From the NCBI GenBank assembly GCA_958295785.1, contig OY282377.1:2308394-2372393 (forward strand): a DNA stretch of 64,000 bases, in the 5' to 3' direction. Below are positions 23,975 to 33,363 of the stretch, one piece after another. The notes under the pieces are model-generated. The model was given only the letters and a program-made list of their open reading frames with translations. It made no database searches and was not told the DNA's origin. The position numbers and the translations under genes were made by a program. The stretch's first letter is position 1. Every line of letters begins with the position of its first letter. The stretch comes from an uncultured Latescibacterota bacterium (GTDB taxonomy: Bacteria; Latescibacterota; UBA2968).

Positions 23975-26900
23975 ATGGACATTTTTGACTTCAACACAGC
24001 ATCCCTTGCACGGGCGGGGTTTCGAGATGCGGAACGCGCGTTGCAAAATCTCGAAGGTCTGGTTGACCCGAGCGTTTACGGTCAACTGCCAGACGGGTTT
24101 TTGCAGGCGTTGACCGACGCGCCCGATCCCGATTTGGCACTGAACAATTTTGATCGCGTGGCGCGGGCAATAGGCCGTCGCGAAGCGTTTGCGCGCCAAC
24201 TCAACGCAACCCCCGAGTTGTGCCGAATGCTGGTGTATGTGCTCGGTGGCAGTTCGTTTATGACCGATGTTTTGGTGCGCGATTCCGAGACTTTTTTTTG
24301 GTTGACAGACTCCCCCAATCGGATCGCAGAATCGTCCGACAAAAAGCAATTGCGCACGTCATTTGATCGGGATATCGCGGCGGCGGATACGCGCGAGGAC
24401 AAATTCAATGCCATTCGGCGCGCGGCGCGGCGCGAGTTGTTGCGAATCGGCATCGGGGATTTGGCTGGCAACCGCGCCATCCAATACGTCGCGGCCGATT
24501 TGTCGATTTTGGCGGATGTGTGTTTGCAAAAGCTGATCGATATTTTGTTGCCCGATTTGCAAGCGCGTTACGGCGTGCCCCGAGATGTAAAAGGGCAACC
24601 CGCGGAGTTTGCGATTATTGGATTGGGCAAACTGGGGGGGATGGAGCTCAATTTTAGTTCGGATATCGACTTGATGTTTGTGTACAGCGCGGGGGGAAAT
24701 ACAGATGGGGCAAAGTCCACGACCAATCAGGAATTTTTCACCCGATTGTGCGAGCAAATTGTGCGCGCCGCAACAGACGTGACCCAAGAGGGATTCTTGT
24801 ATCGCATGGACATGCGCTTGCGGCCCGATGGCGCGGCCGGCGCGCTGGTGATGCCCCTGAGCGGATACGAGAGCTATTACATGTTGCGGGGCGAATTGTG
24901 GGAGCGGCAGATGCTGATCAAAGCGCGGTGTTGCGCCGGGTCAAGCCGCTTGGGAGAGCGGTTTTTGGACATGGTAAAACCCTTTGTTTATCCGCGCCAT
25001 TTCGATATGAGCCCGGCCGCCGAGATCAACCGCATCAAAGGGCGCATTGAAGAGGGCATTGGGCGCAAGGGCCAGCGCGACACGCATTTGAAATTGCGTT
25101 CGGGCGGCATTCGGGATGTCGAGTTTATCGCGCAGTGCCTACAACTGCTGGTGGGGCGCGTACACGAAAATGCGCGTTCAGACAATACGCTCGAGGCCCT
25201 CAGGCAGTTGCAAGGGGTGTCTGCCCTGTCGGACAGAGAAGCCGATAAGTTGAGAAATGCCTATATCTTTTTCAGGCGTTTGGAACACCGCTTGCAAATG
25301 ATGCACAACCGCAGCGATTATTCCCTGCCCGAAACAGAGGATGAACAGCGCGTTATGGCGCGCGCAATGGATGTGGCGTCTGCCCGGGCGTATCGCAATA
25401 TCTTAGATGCCCATTTGAAAGCCGTGCAAGAGGTGTATGCCGAGGTCTTTGCCGAGGCGCGAGAAAGCGAAGGCCGTTCTATCGGCGCGCTGGTCAATAT
25501 GGAAGTCGGCGATGCAGAGGCCATCGGGCTGCTAGAAGAGATTGGATTTGCTCGCCCGACAGAAGCGCACCGCAACCTCATCTATTTGGCTTATGGACAC
25601 GTGCCGCGGCTTATGGGCACACAAGCGCGGCAGAGCTTTGCGGAATTGGCGCCCGCATTGATGCGGGCACTCCAGGATTCGCCGGATCAGGGGTTGAGCA
25701 ACTTGGAAAGTCTGGTGTCTGCCTATGGCGCGGGCGATATGTTTTTTCGCATTTTGACTGTCCATGACGGGTTTCGCAAGTTGGTGCTGTCTCTGTGCGT
25801 TGGCAGCCAATTTTTGGTGCAGGTGATCACGCGCAACCCCGGCTTGCTCGATTGGCTGGTTCGGCCAGAGGTTTTGTATTTCGATTCCGAGGCGGAAATT
25901 TTGCATCTGAGCCCCGGTGCCGATGCCTTGCGCGAACAACTTCGCGTGCAAATTGATCGGTACGGCGACACGCCCGAATTGGTCGGCGCGTTGAATGGGG
26001 TCAAAAACCGCGAGTTGCTGCGCTTTGGCACGCGCAATTTGGTGGATTTGACCGACACGTTTGAAACATTTGAAGCCCTGACCATGTTGGCCGATGCCGT
26101 CGCGCAGGTGGTTTACGAGGTGGTGTATGCGCGCTTGGTCGAAAAGCGCGGGGTGCCGCGCAATAAGCAAGGCGATGAGGTCGGGTTTGTGGTATTGGGC
26201 CTGGGCAAGATGGGCGGGGGCGAATTGAGCTTTGGTTCGGATTTGGATATCGTATTTGTGTATGGCGAAGATGGCGAAACAGACGGCGCGCGCGCGCAGG
26301 GAAATCTGCAATTTTTCATCGATCTGGCGCAGCAGATGATCGCGATGTTGGGGCAAAACACCCCGCAGGGCAAGCTCTATACGGTGGATGCGCGGTTGCG
26401 CCCCGAGGGGTCGGGCGCGCTCTTGGCCCTGTCTTTGGAGGCGTATGGCAAGTATTTGGACACGCGCGCATCCACATGGGAACGCCTCGCGCTTTCCCGC
26501 AGCCGAATCGTCGCAGGCGATCCGGCTTTGGGCGAAAAGTTGCTGAACCTGTTCGAGCCGTTTGTCGTGGGCACCGGATTTTCAGATGCCGAGGTCGCCA
26601 CCATGCTGGCTATTCGCAAGAAAATGGAACGCAAAGACGGCCCAAAATCCGGCAAGACCTTGAGCATCAAAACAGACCCGGGCGGCATTGTGGATATCGA
26701 GTTTATCGCCCAAATTTTGCAGTTGAGGTTCGCCAAAGATCATCCCGCGCTACGCAGTGCCAATACGCTCGACGCGCTTTGGCGATTGGTCGGTGCCGGG
26801 TTTTTGGCAGCCGAAGACGCCCGCGATCTCCAGCAGGCATTTGTGTTTTTGCGTACAGTTGAAAAAGTGATCAGACGCCAAGACGAACAAGCGCGCACCC

Positions 26901-27040
26901 GCCTGCCCACCGAAGACCGCGCCCTGACCGCATTGGCGCGCGCCATGGGATTTGAGACAGCCGAGACGTTTGGCGATGCCCTAAAAAAAGAAATGACCCA
27001 AACGCGGGCGATTTTCGAGCGGGTGGTCAGAAGCGAATAG
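23975..27040 (+). CDS. glnE: Bifunctional glutamine synthetase adenylyltransferase/deadenylase (1021 aa)
   Basis: Two tandem nucleotidyltransferase domains with the GlnE signatures GLGKLGGMELNFSSDIDL (about 213-230) and GLGKMGGGELSFGSDLDI (about 741-758), each followed by MRLRPDG / ARLRPEGSG and an alpha-helical bundle with GGI.DVEFIAQ / GGIVDIEFIAQ. The N-half removes and the C-half adds AMP on glutamine synthetase. Length slightly above the E. coli enzyme (946). GAGGT lies before ATG 23975. The MITE-like element directly upstream may carry or replace its promoter. Confidence 0.95.
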   Translation: MDIFDFNTASLARAGFRDAERALQNLEGLVDPSVYGQLPDGFLQALTDAPDPDLALNNFDRVARAIGRREAFARQLNATPELCRMLVYVLGGSSFMTDVLVRDSETFFWLTDSPNRIAESSDKKQLRTSFDRDIAAADTREDKFNAIRRAARRELLRIGIGDLAGNRAIQYVAADLSILADVCLQKLIDILLPDLQARYGVPRDVKGQPAEFAIIGLGKLGGMELNFSSDIDLMFVYSAGGNTDGAKSTTNQEFFTRLCEQIVRAATDVTQEGFLYRMDMRLRPDGAAGALVMPLSGYESYYMLRGELWERQMLIKARCCAGSSRLGERFLDMVKPFVYPRHFDMSPAAEINRIKGRIEEGIGRKGQRDTHLKLRSGGIRDVEFIAQCLQLLVGRVHENARSDNTLEALRQLQGVSALSDREADKLRNAYIFFRRLEHRLQMMHNRSDYSLPETEDEQRVMARAMDVASARAYRNILDAHLKAVQEVYAEVFAEARESEGRSIGALVNMEVGDAEAIGLLEEIGFARPTEAHRNLIYLAYGHVPRLMGTQARQSFAELAPALMRALQDSPDQGLSNLESLVSAYGAGDMFFRILTVHDGFRKLVLSLCVGSQFLVQVITRNPGLLDWLVRPEVLYFDSEAEILHLSPGADALREQLRVQIDRYGDTPELVGALNGVKNRELLRFGTRNLVDLTDTFETFEALTMLADAVAQVVYEVVYARLVEKRGVPRNKQGDEVGFVVLGLGKMGGGELSFGSDLDIVFVYGEDGETDGARAQGNLQFFIDLAQQMIAMLGQNTPQGKLYTVDARLRPEGSGALLALSLEAYGKYLDTRASTWERLALSRSRIVAGDPALGEKLLNLFEPFVVGTGFSDAEVATMLAIRKKMERKDGPKSGKTLSIKTDPGGIVDIEFIAQILQLRFAKDHPALRSANTLDALWRLVGAGFLAAEDARDLQQAFVFLRTVEKVIRRQDEQARTRLPTEDRALTALARAMGFETAETFGDALKKEMTQTRAIFERVVRSE

Positions 27041-27077
27041 ACGAATCGCAGGGACGCTGCCCCCGTGCCCGTCCGAC

Positions 27078-27105
27078 AAGGCGATCCCTCTGTGTGGGTC
27101 GCCTT
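27078..27105 (+). terminator. glnE terminator
   Basis: AAGGCGATCC / GGGTCGCCTT arms (one mismatch), then TATTTGTTTTT on the plus strand. It overlaps the last two bases of the convergent APH-like gene. The preceding 27041-27077 contains a variant GGGACGCTGCCCCCGTGCCC repeat. Confidence 0.65.
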
Positions 27106-28099
27106 ATTTGTTTTTAAAATACGCACGCAATTTGCACACGGTGGGATGATCGGATAGGGGCTGGGAAATCTGACGCCGGTGTTGTGCCATGCGGCCTTCG
27201 ATATCCCGCCATGATTTTGGTGCTGCGAGGCAAAGTCGCGCTGCGAAGAGATGATAGACGAGGTGATGGGCGTCGAGGCGCGCGCGGATGGTTTCGACCG
27301 GGCGTTGGTATAATTGGGCTGTAAAATTCGCGTAGTATCGCACGAGCGATGGCGTGAGCAGGCCAACGACGCGACCGTTGGGATGGTGCGCGCCGAGGGA
27401 GGTCGTGTATTGCACCAGCCGGCGTTCGGGCCAATCACAGCCGATTTTGGCGAGTTCGAGAACGGTCGCTGTCGCGCTGTTTGGGCACGCGATGTTGCGG
27501 GCGTTGTAATCGGTGGGGCCGAGCGCGGGCGTTGCGCGGGCGAGTTCCTCGACCAGTGCTGTCCAGGTCGGCAAGAGGTCGGGCGCGTCGGGCGTTGCGA
27601 GTGCGGGCAGTGTTTCCCCAAGCGATTGCGCGATGCGCCGCCAGTGTTCGCGCACTGCATCCGCCCCACAGCCTGGCGCGATGCGTGAGGCGAAGTTGGG
27701 CGGGTGATGGTGAAATGCTTTTTCAAGGGCGCAAAGGGTGTGGATGACGCTGCGGGCGAATGGGTTGGGATCCGCGGTTTGACAGATATCGTCGAGGGTT
27801 TGATCCCCGCACCATTCGCAGACGACCAAGCCCGCATCCGGGTCCGCTGTGATGATGCGCGGCACAGCAACGCCATGGGCGAGCAGGTGGTCCGTGACCC
27901 GTTGTTCAACCGCGAGCAGGTCGTAGGGCTTTCCCCGCGTGAGCGGTGCAAAAAGGTGGTGTTTAACCGCGAATGCGGATTTGCCAGTGGTGACTTTCCA
28001 AACCGCATGGGCACGCGATTCGGAAACGGGTTCGATTTTCTCAATCCCCTGTTGGTCGGGCAATTTGTCGCGGAACAAGCGGTGGATGGCTTCGGTCAT
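27104..28099 (-). CDS. APH-like (protein-kinase-fold) phosphotransferase (331 aa)
   Basis: Kinase-fold features: N-lobe Lys in KSAFAVKHHLF, a hydrophobic hinge (GLVVCEWCGDQTLDDI) and a C-lobe catalytic-loop-like LGPTDYNARNI, followed by VLELAKIGCDWPERRLVQY. In APH/ChoK enzymes the loop is HGD...N and the metal loop is DFE/DWE; here His is Thr and the metal-loop motif is altered, so activity or substrate may differ. Convergent with glnE. No ribosome binding site is obvious before ATG 28099; alternative starts are possible. Confidence 0.7.
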   Translation of the reverse strand: MTEAIHRLFRDKLPDQQGIEKIEPVSESRAHAVWKVTTGKSAFAVKHHLFAPLTRGKPYDLLAVEQRVTDHLLAHGVAVPRIITADPDAGLVVCEWCGDQTLDDICQTADPNPFARSVIHTLCALEKAFHHHPPNFASRIAPGCGADAVREHWRRIAQSLGETLPALATPDAPDLLPTWTALVEELARATPALGPTDYNARNIACPNSATATVLELAKIGCDWPERRLVQYTTSLGAHHPNGRVVGLLTPSLVRYYANFTAQLYQRPVETIRARLDAHHLVYHLFAARLCLAAPKSWRDIEGRMAQHRRQISQPLSDHPTVCKLRAYFKNK

Positions 28100-28210
28100 G
28101 GGGCAAGTGGGGAAAGATCGCGGGGATCATAGATTGACATTCGAGGGCGCGGGGTATATTTTGGGCTGTACCCTGTATGTTGTGGAAATTCGTTGGCACG
28201 CGCAAGGACA

Positions 28211-28603
28211 ATACCAAATTGAATAGCTGTTGTCCTATTGCCGTTACCCAGTCATTCAGAGAAGCCATTGCAACAAGGCCAGCGCAAAAGACCATCAGAC
28301 AAACCCCATCACGCACAGCGCGCAAGGCCGTCTCGCAACCAACAGCGATTATGTAGCCAACCTCGCAGGCCGGCGCATGTCGTGCGACCCGCAAAGCGTT
28401 TTGCGCTGTGCCAGCCTCTCGGCGCATGAGAGCGGCATTTTTCGCCTACTTTTTTTGCTGTTGAAAAAAAGTAGGTCGCCGCACGCCGTAGGCACAGGCG
28501 TAGCCAACGCATCGAAGGCAACCCACCCGGAGGCAGAACCAAACGCTTGAGACGAGCAACGCATGATCTCTACGGAACGTCTGTTCCTCATTTCTCATTA
28601 CCC
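28211..28603. mobile_element. MITE-like element, copy B (right end lost)
   Basis: Left terminus ATACCAAATTGAATAG at 28211. Shares the core with copy A through GAGACGAGCAACGCATGATC (also in copy D) but has no right terminus. Its stem is CTACTTTTTTT / AAAAAAAGTAG, differing from copy A by paired changes. The remainder of the 28604-28705 spacer is a GC-rich repeat unit (AGGGGCAGTGCCCCTCG). Confidence 0.7.
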
Positions 28604-28705
28604 CAAAAGGCGCGAGACATGCAAAGTGAGAACGCAGGGGCAGTGCCCCTCGATTTAGGCATTCGAGGGCAGGCCCCGTGCCCGCCCTTAAATTCGGGGC
28701 GAAAG

Positions 28706-29449
28706 GTGTTGGTTTTTGACGTGGGCAATTCGCGGTTGAAGGCCGCGTTATACGACCGGGGGCGTTCCGTTGTGCGGGCGTCTTTGGTTGCAAAGCGGAT
28801 AGAAGTAGGCGCGTGCCGGCACATGCTCACATCGCGTTTTGCCCCTGTGGGAACGCCCGACCGCTGTTTGATCGCGTCAGTGGTGCGCGGCGCAGAAGGG
28901 GTGATTCAGCGGGCAGTGCAAGAGGTGTGGGCACGCACGCCCATCGTTGTGGATGCGGAAATGGATTTGGGAATTGAGATCGCTGTGCCGCGTCCCGACC
29001 ATGTGGGCATCGACCGGTTGCTGGCGGGCAGCGAGGCGTTTCGCATCGCGCGAGGTGCCGTGGTTGTCGCTGCGCTTGGCTCTGCAATGACCGTGGATCT
29101 GGTGAGTGCAGAGGGTGTTTTTCGCGGGGGAACTATCGCGCCCGGTTTGGGCATGGGATTGCGCGCGTTGCATGTTGAAACGAGTTTGCTTCCCCGTGTG
29201 GCACTGCAACCGCCGGCATCGGCTGTTGGGACAGATACGGCGTCTTGCATCCGCGCAGGCGTCGTTTATGGGGCTGCCGGTGCTGTCGAGCGGTTGTTTC
29301 GAGAGCTGGCCCCCGATGATCGCGCCACGCTCGCACTGACCGGAGGCGATGCCGAGTTGATATCGCCGTTCATCGCATTGCCCCACCGCGTCGAGGCCGA
29401 TTTGGCACTCCGCGCGTTGGTCGCTTTAGACCGCAGACTTTTTGGCTAA
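28706..29449 (+). CDS. coaX: Type III pantothenate kinase CoaX (247 aa)
   Basis: VLVFDVGNSRLKAALY at the N-terminus is the ASKHA phosphate-1 motif (D.GN(S/T)); GIDRLLAGSEAF and the phosphate-2 block GSAMTVDLVSAEGVFRGGTIAPGLGMGLRAL are diagnostic of CoaX. GTG 28706 begins right before this block; an ATG at 28619 is possible but would add about 29 residues coded by spacer repeat. First step of CoA synthesis. Ends 22 nt before the epimerase start, so probably co-transcribed with it. Confidence 0.9.
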   Translation: MLVFDVGNSRLKAALYDRGRSVVRASLVAKRIEVGACRHMLTSRFAPVGTPDRCLIASVVRGAEGVIQRAVQEVWARTPIVVDAEMDLGIEIAVPRPDHVGIDRLLAGSEAFRIARGAVVVAALGSAMTVDLVSAEGVFRGGTIAPGLGMGLRALHVETSLLPRVALQPPASAVGTDTASCIRAGVVYGAAGAVERLFRELAPDDRATLALTGGDAELISPFIALPHRVEADLALRALVALDRRLFG

Positions 29450-29471
29450 ATTTGGACAATGGAGGATTCGC

Positions 29472-30509
29472 ATGAAAAAACAGCAAACAGCAGCGACAAT
29501 GTGCGACAAAGACGATCTGATCGTCATTTGCGGCGCCGGAGGGTTTATTGCCGGCGCATTGACGCGATACTTTTGCGAACAGGGATTTACGCGCCTCCGC
29601 GCCGTGGATAAAAAACCCCTGCCCGAATGGTACCAGCGCGTGCCGGGTGTGGAAAACCTGTCTTTGGATTTGAGCGATGAAGCCCATTGCAAACGCGCTG
29701 TTGAAGGTGCTGTCGAAGTCTATAATCTCGCAGCCGATATGGGCGGCATGGGCTTTATCGAGCGATTCAGAGTCGAATGTTTACGCAGTGTCCTCATCAA
29801 TACCCATCTGATCGAAGCGGCTTATTGGGCGGGTGTTGAGCGGTATTTCTTCGCGTCTTCTGCCTGTGCGTACAACACCGAATTGCAAAAAGACCCGCAT
29901 GTGCGAGCGCTCATGGAATCAGACGCCTATCCCGCCATGGCCGAACGCGGGTACGGGTGGGAAAAATTGATCTCGGAAATGTTTTGCCAAGAATACCATG
30001 CGGAACGCGGCATGAAAACCGCGATAGCGCGATTCCACAATGTGTATGGGCCTTATGGCACATGGGATGGCGGGCGCGAAAAAGCCCCCGCCGCGCTGTG
30101 CCGCAAAGCCATTGAAGCCAAAGACAGCGGCAAACTCGAAATTGATATTTGGGGCGATGGCAACCAGACGCGCAGCTTTATGTACATTGACGATTGCATC
30201 AAGGGCGTGGATATGATCATGCACAGCGACGACCTCATTGCAACGCCCATCAACCTCGGATCGAGCGAACTCGTTTCCATCAATGAACTGGTCAGCGCGA
30301 TAGAAGACATCGCCGATGTGAAACTCAAACGCACGTATGACCTGACCGCGCCTCAGGGCGTTGCCGGGCGCAACAGCGATAACACAATGATCGAGAAAAT
30401 CCTCAACTGGGAGCCAGACACCCCCCTGCGCGATGGCATGGGCAAAACATACACATGGATCGCCCGACAATACGCGGACCGCAAAGCGGGCAAGCGCACG
30501 GTGAGTTAG
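29472..30509 (+). CDS. GDP-mannose 3,5-epimerase-like NAD-dependent epimerase (345 aa)
   Basis: ATG 29472 is 6 nt after GGAGG. Extended SDR: NAD motif GAGGFIAG, catalytic SSACAYN...YGWEK, and substrate-binding RFHNVYGPYGTWDGGREKAPAA, GDGNQTRSF and GRNSDN. The GTW.GGREKAPAA and GRNSDN blocks closely resemble plant and bacterial GDP-mannose 3,5-epimerases. Likely makes GDP-L-galactose or a related sugar. The neighbouring GHMP kinase and cytidylyltransferase suggest one sugar-nucleotide pathway. Confidence 0.88.
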   Translation: MKKQQTAATMCDKDDLIVICGAGGFIAGALTRYFCEQGFTRLRAVDKKPLPEWYQRVPGVENLSLDLSDEAHCKRAVEGAVEVYNLAADMGGMGFIERFRVECLRSVLINTHLIEAAYWAGVERYFFASSACAYNTELQKDPHVRALMESDAYPAMAERGYGWEKLISEMFCQEYHAERGMKTAIARFHNVYGPYGTWDGGREKAPAALCRKAIEAKDSGKLEIDIWGDGNQTRSFMYIDDCIKGVDMIMHSDDLIATPINLGSSELVSINELVSAIEDIADVKLKRTYDLTAPQGVAGRNSDNTMIEKILNWEPDTPLRDGMGKTYTWIARQYADRKAGKRTVS

Positions 30510-30523
30510 GCGCGGAAAAGAAA

Positions 30524-30625
30524 ATGTAGGGGCGATGCCCCTGTGCTCGCCCAAAGCGAGACGCCCGCCCATCATCACTCCGGCGCACGCGCAAGCACAG
30601 GTGTAGCCAACGCCGGAGTCCAGTG
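30524..30625. repeat. Two dispersed repeat units in tandem
   Basis: A GTAGGGGCGATGCCCCTGTG unit (30524-30556), then a CCGGCG...CGCCGG hairpin repeat (30580-30625) almost identical to 21870-21915. The same two units adjoin each other in the same order near 21.85 kb. Confidence 0.8.
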
Positions 30626-30656
30626 ACTTTTGGGTTTTTATTTTTCGGAGCAATTT

Positions 30657-31445
30657 ATGCACACAGACATAACGAGCGCGATTGGCGAGATGCCCTTTCG
30701 CATGGCCCTTGCGGGCGGGTGGATCGATCAGCCCTTTCTCTCGCGGCACAATCCATCGCCGCCCGGATCGATGGTCGTGGTCTCGCTCGAACCCACTTGT
30801 CGGTTTATGAATCGCTGCGGCATGGCGACCAGCACCCGAGAGATCGCCATGCGGCTTTGGGGGGACGACATTCCGCAAGGCAAGCCCCATGATCTCGTCA
30901 AAGAACTGTACACAGCCGAAAACCAGGGCAAAGCAGAACCATCGGGGTCGCAAGACATGATTGGGTTGATCCATCCGGGGGTGAGCAGGCTCGACTACGA
31001 TAGTAACTATGAGGGCGGCTATTTTCCCGTTCACATCGAATCCAACAATGACCCCGAGATCGCGCACTGGCTCGAAGAGGTGATTCACATGGTGCCCATT
31101 GCTCCGCGGCCAGATGGGTACGCGCCTTTGGGCAAAAAAAATCTCGATCCAAACTGGATCGAAAAATTGGGTCAGTCCGGCAAAAATTGTTACCGCGCGA
31201 TCCTCGCCAAAGACGCACAGGGCTTGGGCGCGTCTTTGAATGAATGTATGATCTGTTGGGAAATCCTGTTGCCACACACCTTGCGACACCCCACCATCGA
31301 GATCGATCTCATGGGCATTTTGGAATACTACCAATCCCGATACATCGGCGCAATGTATTCGGGTTGCGGCGGCGGGTATATCTACGTCGTATCCGATGAA
31401 CCCGTGCCCGGCGCGCTCCGCGTCAATGTCCGATACGGGGCATAA
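30657..31445 (+). CDS. GHMP-family sugar kinase-like protein (262 aa)
   Basis: ATG 30657 follows GGAG by 6 nt. N-terminal RMALAGGWIDQPF resembles the GHMP start (AP.RI.L.GG.TD.P), EPSGSQDMIGLIHPGVSRL matches the fucokinase/HddA-type GGKQDQY..., and SGCGGGYIYVV is motif 3 (GAGGGG). The glycine-rich ATP loop is shorter or altered (NRCGMATST), and the protein is shorter than typical 320-350-residue members. Sugar 1-kinase activity is inferred. Separated from the cytidylyltransferase at 33364 by a type II R-M cassette. Confidence 0.7.
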   Translation: MHTDITSAIGEMPFRMALAGGWIDQPFLSRHNPSPPGSMVVVSLEPTCRFMNRCGMATSTREIAMRLWGDDIPQGKPHDLVKELYTAENQGKAEPSGSQDMIGLIHPGVSRLDYDSNYEGGYFPVHIESNNDPEIAHWLEEVIHMVPIAPRPDGYAPLGKKNLDPNWIEKLGQSGKNCYRAILAKDAQGLGASLNECMICWEILLPHTLRHPTIEIDLMGILEYYQSRYIGAMYSGCGGGYIYVVSDEPVPGALRVNVRYGA

Positions 31446-31496
31446 TACTCGTCTCGCATCCTCAATGGGGCAATCTCAAGAAATGTGAGGAAAGCA

Positions 31497-32621
31497 ATGC
31501 CTTATGATATATCGGAGGCCAAACGAGATTGGTACCGAAAAATTTCTGTTCGGTCCAGACAAAGAAAAAAAGCCGCAATCAACGGGGAATTGCAACATGA
31601 TCTAAACAGGATCAACGCGCCTATCCTCAAGCCCGAAAAACTGATGCCACAGCAAAAGCCTCACGGCTTGAGAGCACTTTCTCTTTTTGCTGGTGGTGGC
31701 GGTCTCGACCTCGGTTTTGAACGCGCGGGGTTTGAACATATTGCCAGTTTCGACATCATGGAAATTTGCGGCGCGACACTGCGGCGAAATCGGCCGCAAT
31801 GGCGGGTTCTATGTGGCTCAAGTGGTGATGTCGCAAAAGCTGATTGGTCAGCATATAAAGGTCGCGTCGATCTCATTCACGGCGGCCCTCCGTGCCAGCC
31901 TTTTTCCATTGCGGGAAAACAGAATGGGAATAAGGATGATCGGGATATGTGGCCTGCGTTCATTCGCGCCGTGCTGACGCTGTTGCCCGAGGCATTCGTC
32001 GCTGAAAATGTTCCCGGTCTGCTCAGTCCAAAATTCAGGCAGTATGTCGATGAAGTGATCCTCGCGCCGCTGACACCGCATTACCACATCGCGACGTTCA
32101 AAGCTGTCGCATCCGACTTTGGCGTGCCACAAATGAGGAAACGAGTTATTTTTGTTGGCTTTCGGTCTCCCCATGCCGCCAGTTGCTACGACATACCTGA
32201 ACCGACTCATTTTCCCCAAGACAGCTTGTTTTATTTCGATCAATATACGATGGGGGCGAGGGTTGCATTGGGGTTAGAAAACATTGGGTTCGATTGCTTC
32301 GCGCCTACCCTGCGGTCTGGCTTCACGGGTCCCAGAAAATCGACGAGCGTACTCAATAGCAAAGCAAGTCAAAAGGTGTGGGAAGAACTCAGGATTTGGC
32401 CTAACGGTGTGCAAAAGTCCAGAGAAGACGCCATCAGGTTTCCGCCCGAGAACGGTCATTTCAGGCTTTCTGTCCAAGATTGCGCCCTTCTTCAGGGATT
32501 TCCAGACGATTGGGTCTTTCAGGGCGCAACTTACCAAATGCTCGGGCAGATCGGCAATTCTGTTTGTCCACCCGTGGGTTATGCAATTGCAAAATCCGTA
32601 TCAAAAGCTCTGGGGGTCTAA
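31497..32621 (+). CDS. DNA (cytosine-5-)-methyltransferase (374 aa)
   Basis: ATG 31497 with AGGAA 5 nt upstream; a GTG at 31485 is an alternative. Motif I LSLFAGGGGLDLGF (about 61-74), motif IV GGPPCQPFS (Cys133), motif VI AENVPG, motif VIII QMRKRVIFVG and motif X GQIGNSVCPPVGYAIA, all in order. A roughly 55-residue basic N-terminal extension precedes motif I. Stop and next start overlap (TAATG) with the nuclease gene, so the pair is translationally coupled. The target-recognition region (about 245-300) matches no specificity I can name. Confidence 0.93.
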   Translation: MPYDISEAKRDWYRKISVRSRQRKKAAINGELQHDLNRINAPILKPEKLMPQQKPHGLRALSLFAGGGGLDLGFERAGFEHIASFDIMEICGATLRRNRPQWRVLCGSSGDVAKADWSAYKGRVDLIHGGPPCQPFSIAGKQNGNKDDRDMWPAFIRAVLTLLPEAFVAENVPGLLSPKFRQYVDEVILAPLTPHYHIATFKAVASDFGVPQMRKRVIFVGFRSPHAASCYDIPEPTHFPQDSLFYFDQYTMGARVALGLENIGFDCFAPTLRSGFTGPRKSTSVLNSKASQKVWEELRIWPNGVQKSREDAIRFPPENGHFRLSVQDCALLQGFPDDWVFQGATYQMLGQIGNSVCPPVGYAIAKSVSKALGV

Positions 32622-33292
32622 TGGCTGTTCAAGACGATCGACGAGAAAGAGAAATGTGTCAGATCATAGGGCTTAGAAAAGGCGAAGGTCGTTCTGATGT
32701 GGATGCGTTTTTCGATTTTGAGTCGCGGGGAAAATTCTATTCCGCGCCAATAGAACTCAAATCGACGACGGGCGGTGCGGTTTCAACAGCAAGAGATGTA
32801 GGTCCCGCTCACATATCGAAATGGCGCGCTCGAATATGGGTGTTCGGATTTTACAACTCGTCTGGCAGCAAGCTACAAAAATTGCTCACACTTGGGCCCG
32901 ATGATATGGAAGCGTGGATCGGAAAAATCGAGCGTTATATAGCACCTGATCTTGCGATAGGAGAGCGTATTGCAAATAAACTCACTATCGAAGATTTGCA
33001 CATTATTTGCGGTGAGAAGCGCGAATACAGCCTGAGCGATGCACAGGCATTGCACAAGCGACAGTGGCGTCGGGCCAAGTATTTTGAGGAGATGGACGAT
33101 GTAGCGGGCTACACGCCATTGAAAATGCTCGAGATACTCAAATTGCGAGCCATTTATCTCAACCAACGCGGTTCGACTTTGAACAATCCGCACATACCCA
33201 GTTCGTTTTTTAAGCGGTTTAGCGACCAAATAATTGACGTAGTCCAGAGCGGTGTTGTCGAAGTCGCAGACGCGACAAAAAAAGATACGTGA
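32621..33292 (+). CDS. Probable type II restriction endonuclease, PD-(D/E)xK type (223 aa)
   Basis: ATG 32621 overlaps the methyltransferase stop. Near the N-terminus DVDAFFDFES...APIELKSTT fits the D-x(n)-ExK catalytic core of PD-(D/E)xK nucleases. A C-terminal helical part with QRGSTLNNPHIP follows. Its position directly after a solitary C5 methyltransferase is the main evidence. Codon use is more AT-rich than flanking genes, in line with transfer as a cassette. Family not identified. Confidence 0.75.
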   Translation: MAVQDDRREREMCQIIGLRKGEGRSDVDAFFDFESRGKFYSAPIELKSTTGGAVSTARDVGPAHISKWRARIWVFGFYNSSGSKLQKLLTLGPDDMEAWIGKIERYIAPDLAIGERIANKLTIEDLHIICGEKREYSLSDAQALHKRQWRRAKYFEEMDDVAGYTPLKMLEILKLRAIYLNQRGSTLNNPHIPSSFFKRFSDQIIDVVQSGVVEVADATKKDT

Positions 33293-33363
33293 CTTGACCC
33301 TTGCCAACAAAGTGCTACGGCATAGCTGATGTTTTTTTGTCTCTTAATTTTTTGGATGCGCCC

